Positions 1 to 6,830 of a stretch of 6,977 bases of DNA are shown in pieces. A program made the position numbers and the translations under genes. The stretch's first letter is position 1; each line of letters opens with the position of its first letter. The notes below the pieces were generated by a model. It worked only from the letters and a program-made list of their open reading frames with translations. It was not told the origin of the DNA and searched no databases. The stretch spans positions 1-6,977 of the forward strand of contig JAJPXI010000161.1 in NCBI GenBank assembly GCA_021205585.1, written 5' to 3'. The DNA comes from Oscillospiraceae bacterium (GTDB taxonomy: Bacteria > Bacillota > Clostridia > Oscillospirales > Oscillospiraceae).

Positions 1-36
1 TACAATCCCGCGGTAACGGATTTGACGTGGCGGGGG

Positions 37-42
37 TATGAT
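37..42 (+). promoter_or_regulatory. possible -10 element of the pst operon promoter
   Basis: TATGAT at 37-42 resembles a sigma-A -10 box and would start transcription near 48-50, just before the pstS leader hairpin. No good -35 box lies at the right distance: TTGACG at 22-27 is only 9 bp upstream. A poor -35 is expected at Pho-regulated promoters, where the response regulator replaces it. TAACG (14-18) and TGACG (23-27) vaguely resemble PhoP half-sites, but they are 9 bp apart, not the usual 11. The call rests on one hexamer, and the true promoter may lie left of the window. Confidence 0.3.
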
Positions 43-46
43 AGAG

Positions 47-69
47 CCGTCCCTGGAAAACAGGGGCGG
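47..69 (+). promoter_or_regulatory. stem-loop in the pstS leader, possible attenuator or 5' stabiliser
   Basis: CCGTCCCTG (47-55) pairs with CAGGGGCGG (61-69) in a 9-bp stem with one G-U pair, around the loop GAAAA. It is followed by a T-rich stretch (71-84, with two TTTT runs) and then the pstS ribosome binding site at 85-90. The hairpin is directly visible. Its role is not: it could be a weak intrinsic terminator of an upstream gene, an attenuator of the pst transcript, or a 5' stem protecting the mRNA. The T-run is interrupted and begins a few bases after the stem, so it would be a leaky terminator at best. Confidence 0.5.
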
Positions 70-100
70 TACATTTTATTTTACAAGGAGAAAACAAACT

Positions 101-1000
101 ATGAAATTGAAAAAAATTCTATCCATGTTCCTTGCTGTGGCGCTGCTGGGGGCCGGGCTGGCCGGGTGCAGCAGCTCTGACAACAGCGGCGGCAGCACCA
201 GCAACAGCAGCAACAGCAGCACCAGCGACAGCAGTGCCAGCGACAGCGGCACCACGACCCTCAGCGGCAGCGTGTCCACCAACGGCTCCACCTCCATGGA
301 GGAGGTCATCGGCATCCTCAGCGAGCAGTTCATGCTGGACAACACCGGCGTGAACATCACCTACGACGCCACCGGCTCCGGCACGGGCATCGAGGCGGTC
401 AGCAACGGCACCTGCGACATCGGCCTGTCCTCCCGTGACCTGAAGGACGAGGAAGTGGAAAACGGCCTGGAGGCTACCACCCTGGCCCTGGACGGCATCG
501 CCATCATCGTCAATGAGAACAGCTCCGTCACCGACCTGACGGTGGAGCAGATTGCCGACATCTTCACCGGCGTGATTACCGACTGGTCCGAGCTGGGAGG
601 CAGCGGAGAGATCGCCTGCATCGGCCGTGAGGCCGGCTCCGGCACCAGAGACGGCTTTGAGAGCATCACCGGCACCACAGACTCCTGCGTGCTGGCCCAG
701 GAGCTGACCAGCACCGGCGCGGTCATCGCCGCGGTTCAGAGCAGTGAGAATGCCATTGGCTACGCATCCTTCTCCGCCGTGGAGGGCCAGGAGGGCATTA
801 CCGTGCTGACCGTGGGCGGCGTGGCATGCAGCGAGGACACCATTGCCGACGGCAGCTATGTCATCCAGCGCCCCTTCAACCTGGTGACCCGGACGGACAC
901 TGCTCTCAGCGACGCGGCTCAGGCCTTCTTTGACTGGGCCACCAGCAGCGACGCGGCCGAGCTGATTTCCAGCGCGGGCGTGGTGCCTGTGGCGGGGTGA
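101..1000 (+). CDS. pstS: phosphate ABC transporter, phosphate-binding lipoprotein PstS
   Basis: Extracytoplasmic protein that captures inorganic phosphate and delivers it to the PstC/PstA channel. The 299-residue product begins with a lipoprotein signal: basic MKLKK, a hydrophobic core and lipobox LAGC (20-23), so Cys23 should be lipidated and anchored to the outer membrane face. Residues 24-52 form a Ser/Gly/Asn/Asp-rich flexible tether. The PstS fold follows, with family motifs that contact phosphate: STNGSTSM (59-66), ATGSGTGIEA (90-99), SSRDLK (110-115) and REAGSGTRDGFE (176-187). Length is normal for the family. The start at 101 is preferred over an in-frame ATG at 38 because AAGGAG (85-90) sits 10 bp upstream and the signal peptide begins there. 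The stop overlaps possible pstC starts. It is the first gene of the pst operon. Confidence 0.97.
   Translation: MKLKKILSMFLAVALLGAGLAGCSSSDNSGGSTSNSSNSSTSDSSASDSGTTTLSGSVSTNGSTSMEEVIGILSEQFMLDNTGVNITYDATGSGTGIEAVSNGTCDIGLSSRDLKDEEVENGLEATTLALDGIAIIVNENSSVTDLTVEQIADIFTGVITDWSELGGSGEIACIGREAGSGTRDGFESITGTTDSCVLAQELTSTGAVIAAVQSSENAIGYASFSAVEGQEGITVLTVGGVACSEDTIADGSYVIQRPFNLVTRTDTALSDAAQAFFDWATSSDAAELISSAGVVPVAG
169..250 (+). repeat. AGC/AAC-rich low-complexity tract encoding the PstS linker
   Basis: This part of pstS is built mostly of AGC, AAC, GAC and ACC codons, giving an imperfect trinucleotide-like repeat. It encodes the Ser/Asn/Gly/Asp/Thr tether directly after the lipidated cysteine. Such tethers are common in Gram-positive lipoproteins and hold the binding domain off the membrane. 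The repeat could expand or contract without a frameshift, because the unit is three bases. Confidence 0.75.
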
Positions 1001-1005
1001 TGTCC

Positions 1006-1959
1006 ATGAGGGCGGAAAAGCCGGGAGCCAAGTCCCCAAAGCACATTGCGCTGGAGCGGGGCATGAATCTTCTGTTCCTGCTGTGCGGGATTGTAACGGT
1101 GGGCGTTGTGCTGTGCATCTCCATCTATCTGGTGGTCGCCGGTCTGCCGGCAATCGTTGAGATCGGACCTGCGGACTTCTTCCTGGGGACGGTCTGGAAG
1201 CCCACAGCCACCACTGTAGAGCCCTCCTACGGCATCCTGCCCTTCATCCTCACCAGTGTTTACGGAACGGCCGGGGCGGTGATCCTGGGGATCCCCATCG
1301 GCCTGCTGACCGCTATCTTTCTGGCGAAAGTGGCCCCGCCCAAGGTGGCGGGGCTGCTGCGCAGCGCGGTGCAGCTGCTGGCCGGCATCCCCTCGGTGGT
1401 CTACGGCCTGGTGGGCATGATCGTGCTGGTGCCGGCCATTCAAAAGGTCTTCCACCTGGCCTCCGGGGCCACCCTGCTTGCGGCCATTCTGGTGCTGACC
1501 ATCATGATTTTGCCCTCCATCATCCAGGTGTCGGAGACCTCCCTGCGGGCGGTGCCCAAGGAGTACGAGGAGGCCTCCCAGGCCCTGGGGGCCACCGAGC
1601 TGGAGACCTATCTGCGTGTCACCCTCCCGGCGGCCAAAAGCGGCGTGGCCACGGCCATTGTGCTGGGCGTGGGCCGGGCCATCGGGGAGGCCATGGCCAT
1701 TATCATGGTGTCCGGCAACGTGGCCAACATGCCGGGGCTGCTGAAATCGGTTCGGTTCATGACCACCGCCATCGCCAGCGAGATGTCCTACGCCTCGGTG
1801 GGTTCCTTACAGTGGCAGGCGCTGTACTCCATCGGGCTGACCCTGTTTTTGTTCATTATGCTGATTAATGTGCTGTTAAACGTGTTCATCAAAAACGGAA
1901 CCGGAAACAGCGGCGGCCGCCGGCGCCTGGGGCGGCGGAAGAAGGAGAGTGGACAATGA
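1006..1959 (+). CDS. pstC: phosphate ABC transporter permease PstC
   Basis: Membrane subunit that pairs with PstA to form the phosphate channel. The 317-residue product has about six hydrophobic segments: roughly 23-46, 76-108, 122-146, 154-176, 213-236 and 272-296. The binding-protein-dependent permease (EAA) loop, EYEEASQALGATELE, starts near residue 186 and is followed by a conserved GVGRAIGEAMA stretch (221-231). This loop docks onto the ATPase PstB. The C-terminus ends in a basic tail (GRRRLGRRKK). Start choice is uncertain: GTG 997, ATG 1000 and ATG 1006 are in frame. ATG 1006 best fits the SD-like GGGG at 994-997 (8-bp spacing). All three lie at the pstS stop, so translation is probably coupled. 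The 3' end overlaps pstA by 4 bp (ATGA). Confidence 0.96.
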   Translation: MRAEKPGAKSPKHIALERGMNLLFLLCGIVTVGVVLCISIYLVVAGLPAIVEIGPADFFLGTVWKPTATTVEPSYGILPFILTSVYGTAGAVILGIPIGLLTAIFLAKVAPPKVAGLLRSAVQLLAGIPSVVYGLVGMIVLVPAIQKVFHLASGATLLAAILVLTIMILPSIIQVSETSLRAVPKEYEEASQALGATELETYLRVTLPAAKSGVATAIVLGVGRAIGEAMAIIMVSGNVANMPGLLKSVRFMTTAIASEMSYASVGSLQWQALYSIGLTLFLFIMLINVLLNVFIKNGTGNSGGRRRLGRRKKESGQ

Positions 1960-2798
1960 AGCTTTCGGCCAGACGCAAGGCGTGGAACGGGGCGGTCAAG
2001 GTGCTGCTGTACGCCGCGGCGTGTCTCACAGCGGCACTGCTGATCTTCCTGATCGGCTATATCTTCTACCGGGGCATCCCCTGCCTGAGCTGGGAACTGC
2101 TGAGCAGCCAGACCAGCTACTTAAAGGGCACCATCGGCATCCTGCCCAACCTGCTCAACACCCTGTACATCATCCTGGTGGCCATGGTCATCGTGCTGCC
2201 CATCGGGGTGGGGGCGGCCATCTACCTGACGGAGTACGCCAAAAACCGCCGCCTGGTGGCGGTGATTGAGTTCGCCTCCGAGACCCTGACGGGAATCCCC
2301 TCCATCATCTTCGGCCTGGTGGGTATGCTGGCGTTCGTCCAGATGTGCGGCCTGGGGGCCGGTATCCTGGCCGGAGGCCTGACCCTGGTGGTGATGATTC
2401 TGCCCACCATCGTCCGCACCACCCAGGAGAGCCTGAAAACCGTGCCCCAGGCGTACCGGGAGGGGGCGCTGGCCCTGGGAAGCGGCAAGTGGCACATGGT
2501 GCGCACAGTGGTACTGCCAAACGCCGTGGACGGCATTGTCACCGGCTGCATTCTGGCCGTGGGGCGCATCGTCGGGGAGTCGGCGGCGCTGCTGTTCACG
2601 GCGGGCTTCGGCCTGAATCTTCAGAACTTCGTCACCTCTCTGCGCTCCTCCAGCGCCACCCTGGCCGTGGCCCTGTATGTTTACGCCAGCGAGCGGGGCG
2701 AGTTCAACGTGGCCTTTGCCATTGCGGCCATCCTGATGCTACTGACCCTGTTGATCAACCTGGCGGCAAACTGGGCCGGAAAGAAACTGAGGAGGTGA
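1956..2798 (+). CDS. pstA: phosphate ABC transporter permease PstA
   Basis: Second channel subunit of the phosphate importer, 280 residues. A basic N-terminus (MKLSARRK) precedes a first membrane segment (about 14-38). Further segments lie at about 66-92, 113-136, 138-156, 192-215 and 251-274. The EAA loop is YREGALALGSGKWHMVRTVVLP (167-188), where PstB docks, and it is followed by GRIVGESAAL (203-212), matching the GRAIGEAMA stretch of PstC. Length and topology are normal for PstA. The ATG at 1956 overlaps the pstC stop as ATGA, with AGGAG (1943-1947) 8 bp upstream, which fixes the start and implies translational coupling. The stop lies inside the pstB ribosome binding site, so PstA and PstB output should be linked. 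Confidence 0.97.
   Translation: MKLSARRKAWNGAVKVLLYAAACLTAALLIFLIGYIFYRGIPCLSWELLSSQTSYLKGTIGILPNLLNTLYIILVAMVIVLPIGVGAAIYLTEYAKNRRLVAVIEFASETLTGIPSIIFGLVGMLAFVQMCGLGAGILAGGLTLVVMILPTIVRTTQESLKTVPQAYREGALALGSGKWHMVRTVVLPNAVDGIVTGCILAVGRIVGESAALLFTAGFGLNLQNFVTSLRSSSATLAVALYVYASERGEFNVAFAIAAILMLLTLLINLAANWAGKKLRR
2790..2798 (+). promoter_or_regulatory. near-ideal ribosome binding site for pstB overlapping the pstA stop
   Basis: AGGAGGTGA at 2790-2798 matches the 16S anti-SD consensus over nine bases and ends 5 bp before the pstB ATG at 2804. Its TGA is also the pstA stop codon. It decides the pstB start, since the reading frame is open well upstream of it, and it suggests high PstB translation. 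Confidence 0.85.
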
Positions 2799-2803
2799 GA
2801 GCA

Positions 2804-3559
2804 ATGGACTCTATTATGGACATCAAGGATCTGAATTTGTGGTACGGGGACAATCAGGCCCTTCGGGGGATCAATGTGACCCTGCCGAGAAACCAGATTA
2901 CCGCCCTGATCGGGCCCTCCGGCTGCGGAAAGTCTACATTTTTGAAGACCCTGAACCGGATGCAGGATCTGGTGCAGGGGGTAAAAATCAGAGGAAAGGT
3001 TTTATACGACGGAATCGACATTTACGACCCGTCGGTGGACGTGACCTGGCTGCGCAAGCGCATTGGCATGGTGTTCCAAAAGGCCAACCCCTTCCCCATG
3101 AGCATTTACGACAACATCGCCTACGGCCCCCGCACCCACGGCATCCGGGGCCGGGCCAGGCTGGACCAGATTGTGGAGCAGTCCCTGCGCGCCGCCGCCA
3201 TCTGGGACGAGGTGAAGGACCGGCTGAGGTCCTCCGCTCTGGGCCTGTCCGGGGGGCAGCAGCAGCGGCTGTGCATCGCCAGGGCCCTGGCGGTGGAGCC
3301 GGATATTCTGCTGCTGGATGAGTCCACCTCCGCCCTGGATCCCATTTCCACAGGGAAAATCGAGGATCTGGCGGTGCAGCTGAAGGAGAAGTACACGGTG
3401 ATTATGGTCACCCACAATATGCAGCAGGCCGCCCGTATTTCCGACTGCTGCGCCTTCTTCCTGCTGGGAGAGCTGGTGGAGTTCTCCTCCACCCAGGATA
3501 TGTTCTCCACCCCAAAGGACAGCCGGACAGAAGACTATATTACAGGGAGGTTTGGATAA
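2804..3559 (+). CDS. pstB: phosphate ABC transporter ATP-binding protein PstB
   Basis: Cytoplasmic ATPase that powers phosphate import through PstC/PstA. The 251-residue product has every ABC motif in order: aromatic A-loop Tyr14, Walker A GPSGCGKST (37-45), Q-loop VFQKANPFPMS (90-100), signature LSGGQQQRLCIARAL (148-162), Walker B ILLLDE (168-173, catalytic Glu173), D-loop SALDP (176-180) and switch His204 in MVTHNMQQAAR. The phrase NPFPMSIYDNIAYGPR is typical of PstB among ABC ATPases. One small oddity is Ser174 after the catalytic Glu (DEST), where PstB proteins commonly have Pro. The frame is open far upstream within pstA, but that extension reads the pstA sequence out of frame; the strong SD at 2790-2798 sets ATG 2804. 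phoU follows with no gap. Confidence 0.98.
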   Translation: MDSIMDIKDLNLWYGDNQALRGINVTLPRNQITALIGPSGCGKSTFLKTLNRMQDLVQGVKIRGKVLYDGIDIYDPSVDVTWLRKRIGMVFQKANPFPMSIYDNIAYGPRTHGIRGRARLDQIVEQSLRAAAIWDEVKDRLRSSALGLSGGQQQRLCIARALAVEPDILLLDESTSALDPISTGKIEDLAVQLKEKYTVIMVTHNMQQAARISDCCAFFLLGELVEFSSTQDMFSTPKDSRTEDYITGRFG

Positions 3560-4255
3560 GTGCGCTCACATTTTGACAAGCAGTTAGAGGCTTTGAATAA
3601 GGAAGTCATCACCATGGGAATGCTGTGTGAGGCCGCCATCGACAAGGCCTCCCAGGCCCTTCTGGGGTGCGACGCGGCCCTGGCCGGGGAACTGCCGGAG
3701 CTGTTGGAGCAGGTCAACCAGAAGGAGCGGCAGATCGAAGGGGTCTGCCTGCGGCTTCTGCTCCAGCAGCAGCCGGTGGCCAGAGATTTGCGCACCGTGT
3801 CCGCCGCGCTGAAGCTGGTGACCGATGTGGAACGCATCGCCGACCAGTCCGCCGACATCGGGGAAATTCTCGCTCTGGGCAATGTGCGCCGGCTGCCGGA
3901 GCAGGTGCCTTTGAAGGATATGACAGCCGCCGTGACAAAAATGGTGACGGAGAGCATCGACGCCTTTGTAAAACAGGATAGAAAAATCGCCTGCGCTGTG
4001 ATAAAATATGATGATGTGGTGGACGGATATTTTAACACCGCCAAGAGCGCCCTGATTGAAGCGCTGAAGCAGCCGGACGCCGACGCCGAGGCGTCGGTAG
4101 ATCTGCTGATGATATCCAAGTACTTCGAGCGCATTGCCGACCACGCGGTCAACATTGCCAAATGGGTCAGCTTTTCCATCACGGGGGAGCTGGTTTCGGA
4201 GGAAACATCTGCTTTGGGCGCGCTGTCCGATGGGCCGCGCCCCAGCGAGAAGTAG
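3560..4255 (+). CDS. phoU: phosphate transport/signalling regulator PhoU
   Basis: Cytoplasmic helical protein that links the Pst transporter to the PhoR-type kinase and keeps the Pho response off when phosphate is plentiful. The 231-residue product has two PhoU-type three-helix repeats. Each carries the characteristic metal-binding acidic motif: ERIADQSAD (91-99) in the first and ERIADHAVN (190-198) in the second. Length is typical. The start is GTG at 3560, directly after the pstB TAA, with AGGGAGG (3544-3550) 9 bp upstream. The C-terminal tail after about residue 205 is Ser/Glu-rich and poorly conserved in appearance. A 29-bp gap separates it from the response regulator gene, with no terminator visible, so the signalling pair is probably cotranscribed. 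Confidence 0.96.
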   Translation: MRSHFDKQLEALNKEVITMGMLCEAAIDKASQALLGCDAALAGELPELLEQVNQKERQIEGVCLRLLLQQQPVARDLRTVSAALKLVTDVERIADQSADIGEILALGNVRRLPEQVPLKDMTAAVTKMVTESIDAFVKQDRKIACAVIKYDDVVDGYFNTAKSALIEALKQPDADAEASVDLLMISKYFERIADHAVNIAKWVSFSITGELVSEETSALGALSDGPRPSEK

Positions 4256-4284
4256 GCTGGGACGGAACAGGGGAGGTTACAGAG

Positions 4285-4962
4285 ATGATATACTGCGTGG
4301 AGGACGACGGGGCCATCCGGGAGCTGATGGTCTATACCCTCCGGGCCTCCGGCTTTCAGGCGGCGGGCTTTGAAAACGCCGCCGATTTCTGGCGGGCCAT
4401 GGGGGAGGGGGAGAAGCCGGAACTGATTATGCTGGATTTGATGCTCCCCGACGAGGACGGCATTGAGATTTTGAAAAAGCTCCGGGGCTATGCGGTAACG
4501 GCGAAGCTCCCCGTCATCCTGGCCACCGCCAAAGGCACCGAGTACGACAAGGTCATCGGCCTGGACCTGGGGGCGGACGACTATCTGGCCAAGCCCTTCG
4601 GCATGATGGAGATGGTCTCCCGCATCCGGGCGGTTCTGCGCCGGACGGCCCCGGAGGCCGCCCCCGGCCTGCTGACCTGCGGGGCGCTGGAGATGAATGA
4701 AATCAGCCACCAGGTTCGGGTGGACGGCGCGCCGGTGGAGCTGACCTTAAAGGAGTACGCCCTGCTGCGCCTGCTTTTGCAGAACCCCGGCCGGGTGTTT
4801 ACCAGGGAGAATTTATTGCAGAGCGTGTGGGACAGTGATTTTGTGGGGGAGACCCGGACGGTGGACGTCCACATCGCCACCCTGCGCACCAAGCTGGGGC
4901 CGGCGGCGGGCTGCATCCGCACGGTGCGGGGCGTGGGCTACCGCCTGGAGGAGCGGGCATGA
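4285..4962 (+). CDS. phoB: phosphate-regulon response regulator, OmpR/PhoB family (PhoB/PhoP)
   Basis: DNA-binding response regulator expected to activate this operon and other Pho genes when phosphorylated. The 225-residue product has a receiver domain (about 1-118) with acidic Glu6-Asp7-Asp8, phosphoacceptor Asp51 in IMLDLMLPDEDG, switch Thr81 and Lys103 in LAKPF. A winged-helix output domain follows (about 128-223), with the family hallmarks LTLKEYALLRLLLQNPGRVFTRE... and ...VRGVGYRLE. ATG 4285 is chosen because GGGGAGG (4270-4276) is 8 bp upstream and the first beta strand (MIYCVEDD) begins there; upstream in-frame codons overlap phoU. Its place between phoU and a PhoR-like kinase supports the phosphate role; the sequence alone would say only OmpR family. 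Firmicutes often call it phoP. The stop overlaps the kinase start by 4 bp. Confidence 0.93.
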   Translation: MIYCVEDDGAIRELMVYTLRASGFQAAGFENAADFWRAMGEGEKPELIMLDLMLPDEDGIEILKKLRGYAVTAKLPVILATAKGTEYDKVIGLDLGADDYLAKPFGMMEMVSRIRAVLRRTAPEAAPGLLTCGALEMNEISHQVRVDGAPVELTLKEYALLRLLLQNPGRVFTRENLLQSVWDSDFVGETRTVDVHIATLRTKLGPAAGCIRTVRGVGYRLEERA

Positions 4963-6605
4963 CCGGACGGATTTTTAAGGCCATCTGCGCCGCCGCGCTC
5001 TCGGTGTTCCTGGTGACCATGGTTTTGATTTTCGGGGTTTTATACGAGTATTTTTCCTCGGTGCAGAAAGAGCAGATGGCTGCGGAAATCGCCCTGGCCG
5101 CCCAGGGGGTGGAGCAGCTGGGGCAGGCGTATTTTGAGGAACTGGAGGCGGAGGACTACCGCCTGACCTGGATTGCCGCCGACGGCTCCGTGCTCTACGA
5201 CAGCGCCTCCGATTCCGAAACCATGGAGAACCACCTGGAACGGGAGGAGATCCAGCAGGCCCTCTCCAGCGGCTACGGGGAGAGCGTGCGCTACTCCGAC
5301 ACCCTGATGGAGCGCACCCTGTACTGTGCCCGCCTGCTGGAGGATGGGACGGTGCTGCGCCTGTCCGTGGCCCGCAGCTCCGTGCTGCTGCTGCTGATCG
5401 GCATGGCCCGGCCCATTTTGATTCTCATCGTGGTGGCCCTCGTCCTCTCCTTCCTGCTGGCCAGCCGTCTGTCCAGGCGCGTCCTCCAGCCCCTGAACGA
5501 GCTGGATCTGGAGCAGCCTCTGGAAAACGAGGGCTGCGACGAGCTGGCCCCCCTGCTGGGGCGCATCCACAGCCAGCAGCAGCAGCTCAAGCGTCAGCAG
5601 GCCGCCCTGGAGCAGAGAAAAAACGAGCTGGAGACCATCATCGGCGGCATGGAGGAGGGAATGCTGCTGCTGGACGGGGAGGATCGGGTGCTGTCCATCA
5701 ACCCCGCCGCCCGGCGGCTGCTGGACGCCTCCGATGCCTGCCTGGGCCGGGATATTCTCACTGTCAGCCGCAACCCTCAGTTACAACAGGCGGTGGAGCA
5801 GGCCGCCGGCGGCAGTCCCTGCGCCGTGCAGACCGGCCTCCACGGCCGGGACATCCGCATCCGGGTGGCCCCCGTGCCTGCGGAGGAGGGAATCTCCGGC
5901 CTGGCCATTGTCCTGTTTGACGTAACCGAACAGGAGCAGGCCGAGCAGCGCCGCCGGGAGTTTACGGCCAACGTCTCCCACGAGCTGAAAACCCCCCTGC
6001 ACGCCATCTCCGGCTATTCCGAGCTTCTCAAACAGGGGATCGCCAAGCCGGAGGATGTGCAGCCCTTTGCGGAAAAAATTTACGGCGAGGCCCAGCGGCT
6101 CATCGCCCTGGTGGAGGACATCATCAGCCTGTCCCACCTGGACGAGGGGGGCAGGGATCTGCAGTGGATCCAGGTGAGCCTGTACGACCAGGCCCGGCAG
6201 GTGGTGCAGAACCTGTCGGACGTGGCTCAGGTGCAGCAGGTGGAGCTGCGCCTGGAGGGCGAAGGAGAGACGGTGCAGGGTGTACCGGAGCTGGTGTATG
6301 CCATTTTATACAATCTGTGCGACAACGCGGTGAAATACAACCACCCCGGCGGCAGCGTGACCGTTGCCCTGCAGGGGCGGAGGGTGTCGGTGACGGACAC
6401 CGGCATCGGCATTCCCCAGGAGCACCTGGACCGGATATTTGAGCGGTTCTACCGGGTGGAAAAAAGCCGCTCCAAGGCCATGGGGGGCACCGGCCTGGGC
6501 TTGTCCATCGTCAAACACGCCGCCCGCGTCCTGAACGCGGACGTGCGCGTGGAGAGCGCCCCCGGGCAGGGGACGGAAGTCACCGTGTCCTTCCCGCCTC
6601 CTTGA
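4959..6605 (+). CDS. phoR: phosphate-regulon sensor histidine kinase PhoR
   Basis: Membrane sensor kinase that phosphorylates the regulator encoded just upstream. The 548-residue product has a first membrane segment (about 8-31), an extracytoplasmic domain (about 32-141), a second membrane segment (about 142-168), a short HAMP-like and Gln-rich coiled linker (169-225), and a PAS domain (about 226-325). The dimerisation/phosphotransfer helix follows, with FTANVSHELKTPL (335-347; His341 is the phosphorylation site). The ATPase domain shows N-box YNLCDNAVKYN (451-461), G1 DTGIGIP (480-486), F-box IFERFYRV (493-500) and G2 GGTGLGLSIVK (509-519), so it appears fully active. ATG 4959 overlaps the regulator stop as ATGA, with GGAGGAG (4947-4953) upstream. 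The PhoR assignment rests on the PAS/HisKA architecture plus operon context. The signal probably comes from PhoU/Pst rather than the outer domain, which I cannot assign to a ligand. Confidence 0.92.
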   Translation: MTGRIFKAICAAALSVFLVTMVLIFGVLYEYFSSVQKEQMAAEIALAAQGVEQLGQAYFEELEAEDYRLTWIAADGSVLYDSASDSETMENHLEREEIQQALSSGYGESVRYSDTLMERTLYCARLLEDGTVLRLSVARSSVLLLLIGMARPILILIVVALVLSFLLASRLSRRVLQPLNELDLEQPLENEGCDELAPLLGRIHSQQQQLKRQQAALEQRKNELETIIGGMEEGMLLLDGEDRVLSINPAARRLLDASDACLGRDILTVSRNPQLQQAVEQAAGGSPCAVQTGLHGRDIRIRVAPVPAEEGISGLAIVLFDVTEQEQAEQRRREFTANVSHELKTPLHAISGYSELLKQGIAKPEDVQPFAEKIYGEAQRLIALVEDIISLSHLDEGGRDLQWIQVSLYDQARQVVQNLSDVAQVQQVELRLEGEGETVQGVPELVYAILYNLCDNAVKYNHPGGSVTVALQGRRVSVTDTGIGIPQEHLDRIFERFYRVEKSRSKAMGGTGLGLSIVKHAARVLNADVRVESAPGQGTEVTVSFPPP

Positions 6606-6667
6606 CCTGGGCGGCGGGGCGGGAGCGTCATTTGTCCGGCTGCGCGAAAAAACTGCATAGAAGTTAA

Positions 6668-6697
6668 AGCGGCGGGGGGAGAAAACCTCCCGCCGCT
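6668..6697 (+). terminator. GC-rich stem-loop after phoR, possible weak operon terminator
   Basis: AGCGGCGGGGGG (6668-6679) pairs with CCTCCCGCCGCT (6686-6697), giving 12 bp with one G-U pair and the loop AGAAAA. It lies 63 bp past the phoR stop and is the first strong hairpin after the operon. The plus strand continues CTGGCAATA with no T-run, so it is not a classical intrinsic terminator. It may instead stabilise the 3' end of the transcript or act with Rho. On the minus strand the stem is followed by TTTAACTTCT, also a poor T-run. Confidence 0.45.
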
Positions 6698-6761
6698 CTG
6701 GCAATAGGGGAGAGGAAGCGAAAAATTCAGAAAAAATTCAAAAATAATCTGCAAAATTCTC

Positions 6762-6789
6762 TTGGCTTTTCGGGAAAAAGGAGTATACT
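6762..6789 (+). promoter_or_regulatory. sigma-A-like promoter reading rightwards out of the operon tail
   Basis: TTGGCT (6762-6767) and TATACT (6784-6789) are separated by 16 bp and preceded by A-tracts (6721-6757) that resemble an UP element. The -10 differs from consensus at one position and the -35 at two. Predicted transcription would begin near 6796, at the base of the GC hairpin, and run into the repeat-rich region. No ribosome binding site plus start codon follows in the next 180 bp, so the product may be a long leader or a non-coding RNA. Confidence 0.55.
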
Positions 6790-6797
6790 ATACAAAA

Positions 6798-6820
6798 CCC
6801 GCGCCCAGACGGGGCGCGGG
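6798..6820 (-). terminator. GC hairpin with T-run on the minus strand, possible intrinsic terminator
   Basis: CCCGCGCCC (6798-6806) and GGGCGCGGG (6812-6820) form a perfect 9-bp stem with a 5-base loop. Read on the minus strand, the stem is followed by TTTTGTATAG, as in an intrinsic terminator for a leftward gene beyond the right edge. On the plus strand there is no T-run; there it would be a 5' hairpin of the transcript from the promoter at 6762-6789. The last 40 bases of the window have stops in all three minus frames, so any leftward gene would end well before this hairpin. Both readings remain open. Confidence 0.4.
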
Positions 6821-6830
6821 CGCGGTTTGA

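Noticed and set aside
38..100. Upstream ATG adding 21 residues to PstS
   Set aside because: It would bury the lipoprotein signal inside the chain and it overlaps the leader hairpin; AAGGAG at 85-90 supports ATG 101.
119..1153. 344-codon open frame on the minus strand opposite pstS and pstC
   Set aside because: It lies opposite well-supported genes in GC-rich DNA, has low-complexity Ala/Gly/Val-rich content and shows no recognisable domain. It is a shadow of codon bias.
2345..2803. N-terminal extension of pstB into pstA
   Set aside because: The frame is open, but the extension reads the pstA coding sequence in a different frame and the translation is Gly/Arg/His-rich noise. The ideal SD at 2790-2798 points to ATG 2804.
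3535..4710. 391-codon open frame on the minus strand opposite phoU and the regulator gene
   Set aside because: It covers two clearly coding plus-strand genes, shows no domain and is Ser/Arg-rich as expected from reading GC-biased codons in reverse.
6775..6783. AAAAAGGAG as a ribosome binding site
   Set aside because: It matches a Shine-Dalgarno sequence, but no ATG, GTG or TTG lies at a usable distance downstream. It falls within the promoter spacer.
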